DNA of 64,000 bases, taken from assembly GCF_002019605.1 (NCBI RefSeq), contig NZ_KV917368.1, positions 2,945,517 through 3,009,516 on the forward strand. Reading direction: 5' to 3'. The first letter of the stretch is position 1. Every line of letters starts with the position of its first letter. The position numbers and the translations under genes were made by a program. The notes beneath the pieces are model-generated. The model did no database searches and was not told the DNA's origin. It was given only the letters and a program-made list of their open reading frames with translations. This document shows positions 61,759-64,000 of the stretch, piece after piece. Source of the stretch: Alkalihalobacterium alkalinitrilicum. Lineage in GTDB: Bacteria > Bacillota > Bacilli > Bacillales > Bacillaceae_F.

Positions 61759-62601
61759 TTATCTTTTACTATTAGAAAACAACTGAACAAACTTCGTCAT
61801 GACAGGCTCGATCGTTTCTTGCACATCTGACATCACTGTAGAAAGATGAACGATATCGTTCGTTTCAAAGTATTCTTTTAAATACGATACCGCTGCCATT
61901 GATACTTCTGTATTGACATTTATTTTACAAATCCCTCGATTAATCGATTCAGAAATAATTTCGTCTGGAGTTCCAGAGCCACCATGAAGCACAAGTGGGA
62001 CAGCAACTTCTTCTTGAATTTTCTCTAGTAACTCTAAGTTAATTTTTGGTTCACCTTGAGACATACCGTGAACTGTCCCAATCGCTGCTGCTAAGAAATC
62101 TACACCTGTCTCCTCGACAAAGTGTCTTGCAGATTGAGGATCGGTAAGCGTTCCTGAACCTTCCTCCTCATCAGAATAAGCACCTTTGGCAAGCGAGCCA
62201 ATTTCCGCTTCTACTGATACACCAGCCATATGTGCAATCTCAACAATTTCCTTCGTGTGTTTAATGTTTTCCTCTAAATCGAATTTTGATCCATCATACA
62301 TAACAGAAGAAAATCCACAACGGATTGCCCGAATAATCGATTCTTTCTCATAAGCATGATCTAAATGAAGTGCTACTGGCACTGGTACTTTTGCTGCTAA
62401 CGCGTGTACCATCGCAGCAAAGCCTTCGACATCAACGGTTGGAAAATATCTTTCTCCAAGTGCAATAATTACTGGTTTATTTTCCTTAACTGCCACGTTG
62501 ATAGCGGCTTGAACCGTTTCTAAATTATAAACATTAAAGGCCGCAACAGCATATTTGTCTTTTTGGGCATCTTTCAAAATTTCTAACGTATTTACAAGCA
62601 T
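61759..62601 (-). CDS. class II ketose-bisphosphate aldolase
   Basis: 280 residues from ATG 62601 (AGAGGTG seven bases upstream). The zinc and catalytic sites are visible: ALHLDHAYEKESIIRAI (Asp, His), VEAEIGSLAKG (Glu), GTVHGMSQGEP (His), LVLHGGSGTPD (His) and KINVNTEVSMAA. The family covers fructose- and tagatose-bisphosphate aldolases and related sugar-acid enzymes. The preceding gene encodes a GntP-type permease. A role in breakdown of a sugar acid or related ketose is therefore more likely than central glycolysis, but this is an inference from context. Confidence 0.9.
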   Translation of the reverse strand: MLVNTLEILKDAQKDKYAVAAFNVYNLETVQAAINVAVKENKPVIIALGERYFPTVDVEGFAAMVHALAAKVPVPVALHLDHAYEKESIIRAIRCGFSSVMYDGSKFDLEENIKHTKEIVEIAHMAGVSVEAEIGSLAKGAYSDEEEGSGTLTDPQSARHFVEETGVDFLAAAIGTVHGMSQGEPKINLELLEKIQEEVAVPLVLHGGSGTPDEIISESINRGICKINVNTEVSMAAVSYLKEYFETNDIVHLSTVMSDVQETIEPVMTKFVQLFSNSKR

Positions 62602-62631
62602 TATGTACACCTCTTCTTCTTTTAGATTAAA

Positions 62632-62675
62632 GAACGTCTAGAAAGTCACTATTCTAACCAACTTCCTAGACGTTC
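62632..62675. other. palindromic hairpin in front of the aldolase gene
   Basis: GAACGTCTAG (62632-62641) and CTAGACGTTC (62666-62675) are exact 10-base arms, and inner bases GAAAGT/AACTTC nearly pair too. It lies 18 nt from the 3' end of repeat copy E. It could be an RNA processing or attenuation element, or an operator. Confidence 0.5.
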
Positions 62676-62692
62676 ATCTTGAGTTTTATCCC

Positions 62693-62892
62693 GTTTAACT
62701 GGCGCTAAGACTCCCACTTCAAGACTTTGAGGTAACAAGAAAGACTAAATGGGAGACGGTTTGAACACAGACTAAGGTCGCCACGTCCTGTGGCAACGTC
62801 TGTGTGACCCACATCCTGTGGGCCTCAGTAAACAACCCGATTGGTTTAACTAACATTCAGTGGGGATGAAAGAAAACCCCCACTAAACTTTA
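62693..62892 (-). repeat. dispersed structured repeat, copy E (longest internal form)
   Basis: Read on the minus strand it starts in the GntP stop codon (TAA|AGTTTAGTGGGGG) and ends GTTAAACGGGATAAAA. Hairpin 2 is extended to six pairs (CCCACA-GGA-TGTGGG), hairpin 3 and the outer stem are perfect (CACAGAC / GTCTGTG), and the 3' strand GTGGGAG pairs with CTCCCAT. It has a 22-nt insert (AAACCAATCGGGTTG...) that forms an extra stem missing in the other copies, so it may be the ancestral form. Confidence 0.88.
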
Positions 62893-64000
62893 TAGTCCTG
62901 GTAAAATTCCAGAGAATAAGCTTAAAATATAAACAGTTGTAAGCGCTGTTAGTCCAGCGATAAATCCACCTACTGTCCATGCTTTCAATGTTTGTGGGAT
63001 CGTTAATTTACCAAATTTATTAACTACCCAGAAGCCTGAGTCATTTGGTAATGATAAACCGATTGCACCCGCACAAATCGCAAGACCTAATAAAATTGGA
63101 GTCACACCTAAATCAATTGCAAGCGGTCCTAAAATACTAGAAGTTGTTACAAGTGCTACCGTCGCAGAACCTAATGAAGCACGTAAAATTTGCGAGAAAA
63201 TAAAGGCTAGTAATAGAACTGGGATGCTCCAACTTTGCATCGTCGTAATTAAATGATCACCAATTCCACTTTGGTTAATTACAGCCCCAAACGCTCCACC
63301 TGCACCAGTAATTAATAAAATAATTCCTGCAGAGTTAATCGCTTCTGTATAAAGAGTTTGCTTAGACTTATTGATATAAGGCGTTAATACAATAATGGCA
63401 ACAATAACACTGATAAATAACGCTACGTTTTTATCTCCGATAAACCCTAACACTAATGATAATGTTGTATCTGGGAACAATAATTTTGAAAATGTGTTTA
63501 ATAAAATTAATAGAATTGGTAAAGCTAACATCCATAACGATAAACTAGTACTAATTTCTTTTTTCGGTGTAAATTCTGAAGTTACAACCTCTTCTTCAAT
63601 CTCACCAGAGTGGTTAAATCTTTTCCCAATAAACATCCCATACAAATATCCACCGACTAATGTTGCTGGAATGGCACAAATAATACCGTATAAAATGAAT
63701 AACCCTAAATCTGATTGTGTGTTCTCTGCTACAATTAACGGTCCTGGCGTTGGTGCGATCATACTATGTGAAACGATTAAACCAACACCTAAAGCGGTAA
63801 CAAACGATACAATTGAAATGCCTGTTTTCTTAGATAAGCTTTTAATTAAACCACTTAAAATAACGAATGCTGCATCAAAGAATACTGGAATAGATACAGC
63901 TGTACCTGTAATCGCTAAACCTGCAGGTGATTTTTCCTTTCCGAAAGCTTTTAAAACTGCTTGAGCAATCTTTTCGATTGCACCCGAAGCCGCTAAAAAT
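62890..64000 (-). CDS. GntP-family gluconate-type permease, N-terminus beyond the window
   Basis: The minus-strand frame is open from 62890 to the right edge (370 codons seen). The MIAPTPGPLIVAENTQSDLG segment at 63762 is internal, because the coding pattern continues upstream (ITGTAVSIPVFFDAAFVILS; IVSFVTALGVGLIVSHS). GntP signatures include GIILLITGAGGAFGAVINQS and LGSATVALVTTSSILGP, with ten or more membrane helices. It imports gluconate or a related sugar acid with protons. It is followed by repeat E and a class II aldolase gene in the same direction. Confidence 0.9.
   Translation of the reverse strand, partial: FLAASGAIEKIAQAVLKAFGKEKSPAGLAITGTAVSIPVFFDAAFVILSGLIKSLSKKTGISIVSFVTALGVGLIVSHSMIAPTPGPLIVAENTQSDLGLFILYGIICAIPATLVGGYLYGMFIGKRFNHSGEIEEEVVTSEFTPKKEISTSLSLWMLALPILLILLNTFSKLLFPDTTLSLVLGFIGDKNVALFISVIVAIIVLTPYINKSKQTLYTEAINSAGIILLITGAGGAFGAVINQSGIGDHLITTMQSWSIPVLLLAFIFSQILRASLGSATVALVTTSSILGPLAIDLGVTPILLGLAICAGAIGLSLPNDSGFWVVNKFGKLTIPQTLKAWTVGGFIAGLTALTTVYILSLFSGILPGL

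Noticed and set aside
63395-63964. 189-residue plus-strand frame at the right edge
   Set aside because: It is antisense to the GntP permease, whose signatures are clear, and lacks a ribosome binding site.

Overview
The window comes from a low-GC, Gram-positive, endospore-forming bacterium of the Bacillaceae. Evidence for this includes a gerA-type germinant receptor operon, prkA and yhbH, a Bacillus-style glgBCDAP cluster, adeR-ald, a YocH-like cell-wall protein behind a WalR box, and strong AGGAGG ribosome binding sites with frequent TTG and GTG starts. I see no rRNA, tRNA, CRISPR array or transposase gene. Most of the window is ordinary chromosome.

Layout. 1-8.9 kb: the edge of a DUF2225 gene, then the glycogen operon glgBCDAP closed by a strong terminator. 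8.9-14.7 kb: minus-strand metabolic genes (glycerophosphodiesterase, alanine dehydrogenase and its PucR-type activator, proline dehydrogenase, RCK potassium channel). 15-24.7 kb: TrhA, DUF3231, the gerA-gerB-gerC operon ending in an unlisted 54-residue two-helix gene, an acetyltransferase fused to a gene remnant, an M42 peptidase and a DMT transporter. 24.7-26.3 kb: a DUF2515 gene sandwiched between two copies of a structured repeat. 27.5-29.4 kb: an orphan arbitrium-like receptor/peptide pair. 29.4-43 kb: alcohol dehydrogenase, pyrophosphatase, betaine transporter, histidinol phosphatase, an SLC23/26-like transporter, and an M20 hydrolase/regulator/acyl-CoA ligase operon. 43-50 kb: yhbH and prkA separated by an opposing secreted-protein gene, then a class A PBP. 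50-58 kb: housekeeping and stress genes (TrmL, Ogt, QueG, Dps, YocH). 58-64 kb: an ABC exporter with divergent TetR regulator, a class II aldolase and the edge of a GntP permease.

Two observations stand out. (1) At 28.0-29.4 kb a TPR receptor resembling phage AimR, but about 48 residues short at the N-terminus where AimR carries its DNA-binding helix-turn-helix, is followed by a secreted 54-residue propeptide. That propeptide carries the same 11-residue unit twice, and the two units differ only at synonymous sites. No phage genes lie nearby, so this looks like an orphan chromosomal peptide-signalling module. (2) Five copies of a 150-213 nt multi-hairpin repeat (12.5, 24.7, 26.1, 42.9 and 62.7 kb) share stems preserved partly by G-U changes. 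They have sharp ends and sit in intergenic space, two of them exactly at stop codons. They behave like a small non-autonomous mobile element and/or structured RNA.

Smaller genes added by reading the sequence directly are the GerD-like subunit (17438-17602), a 29-residue membrane peptide (50954-51043), a 57-residue zinc-ribbon protein (58069-58242), a 13-codon leader ORF upstream of the alcohol dehydrogenase (31085-31126), and the two partial genes at the window edges. All functions are assigned from motif recognition by eye; no database search was run.
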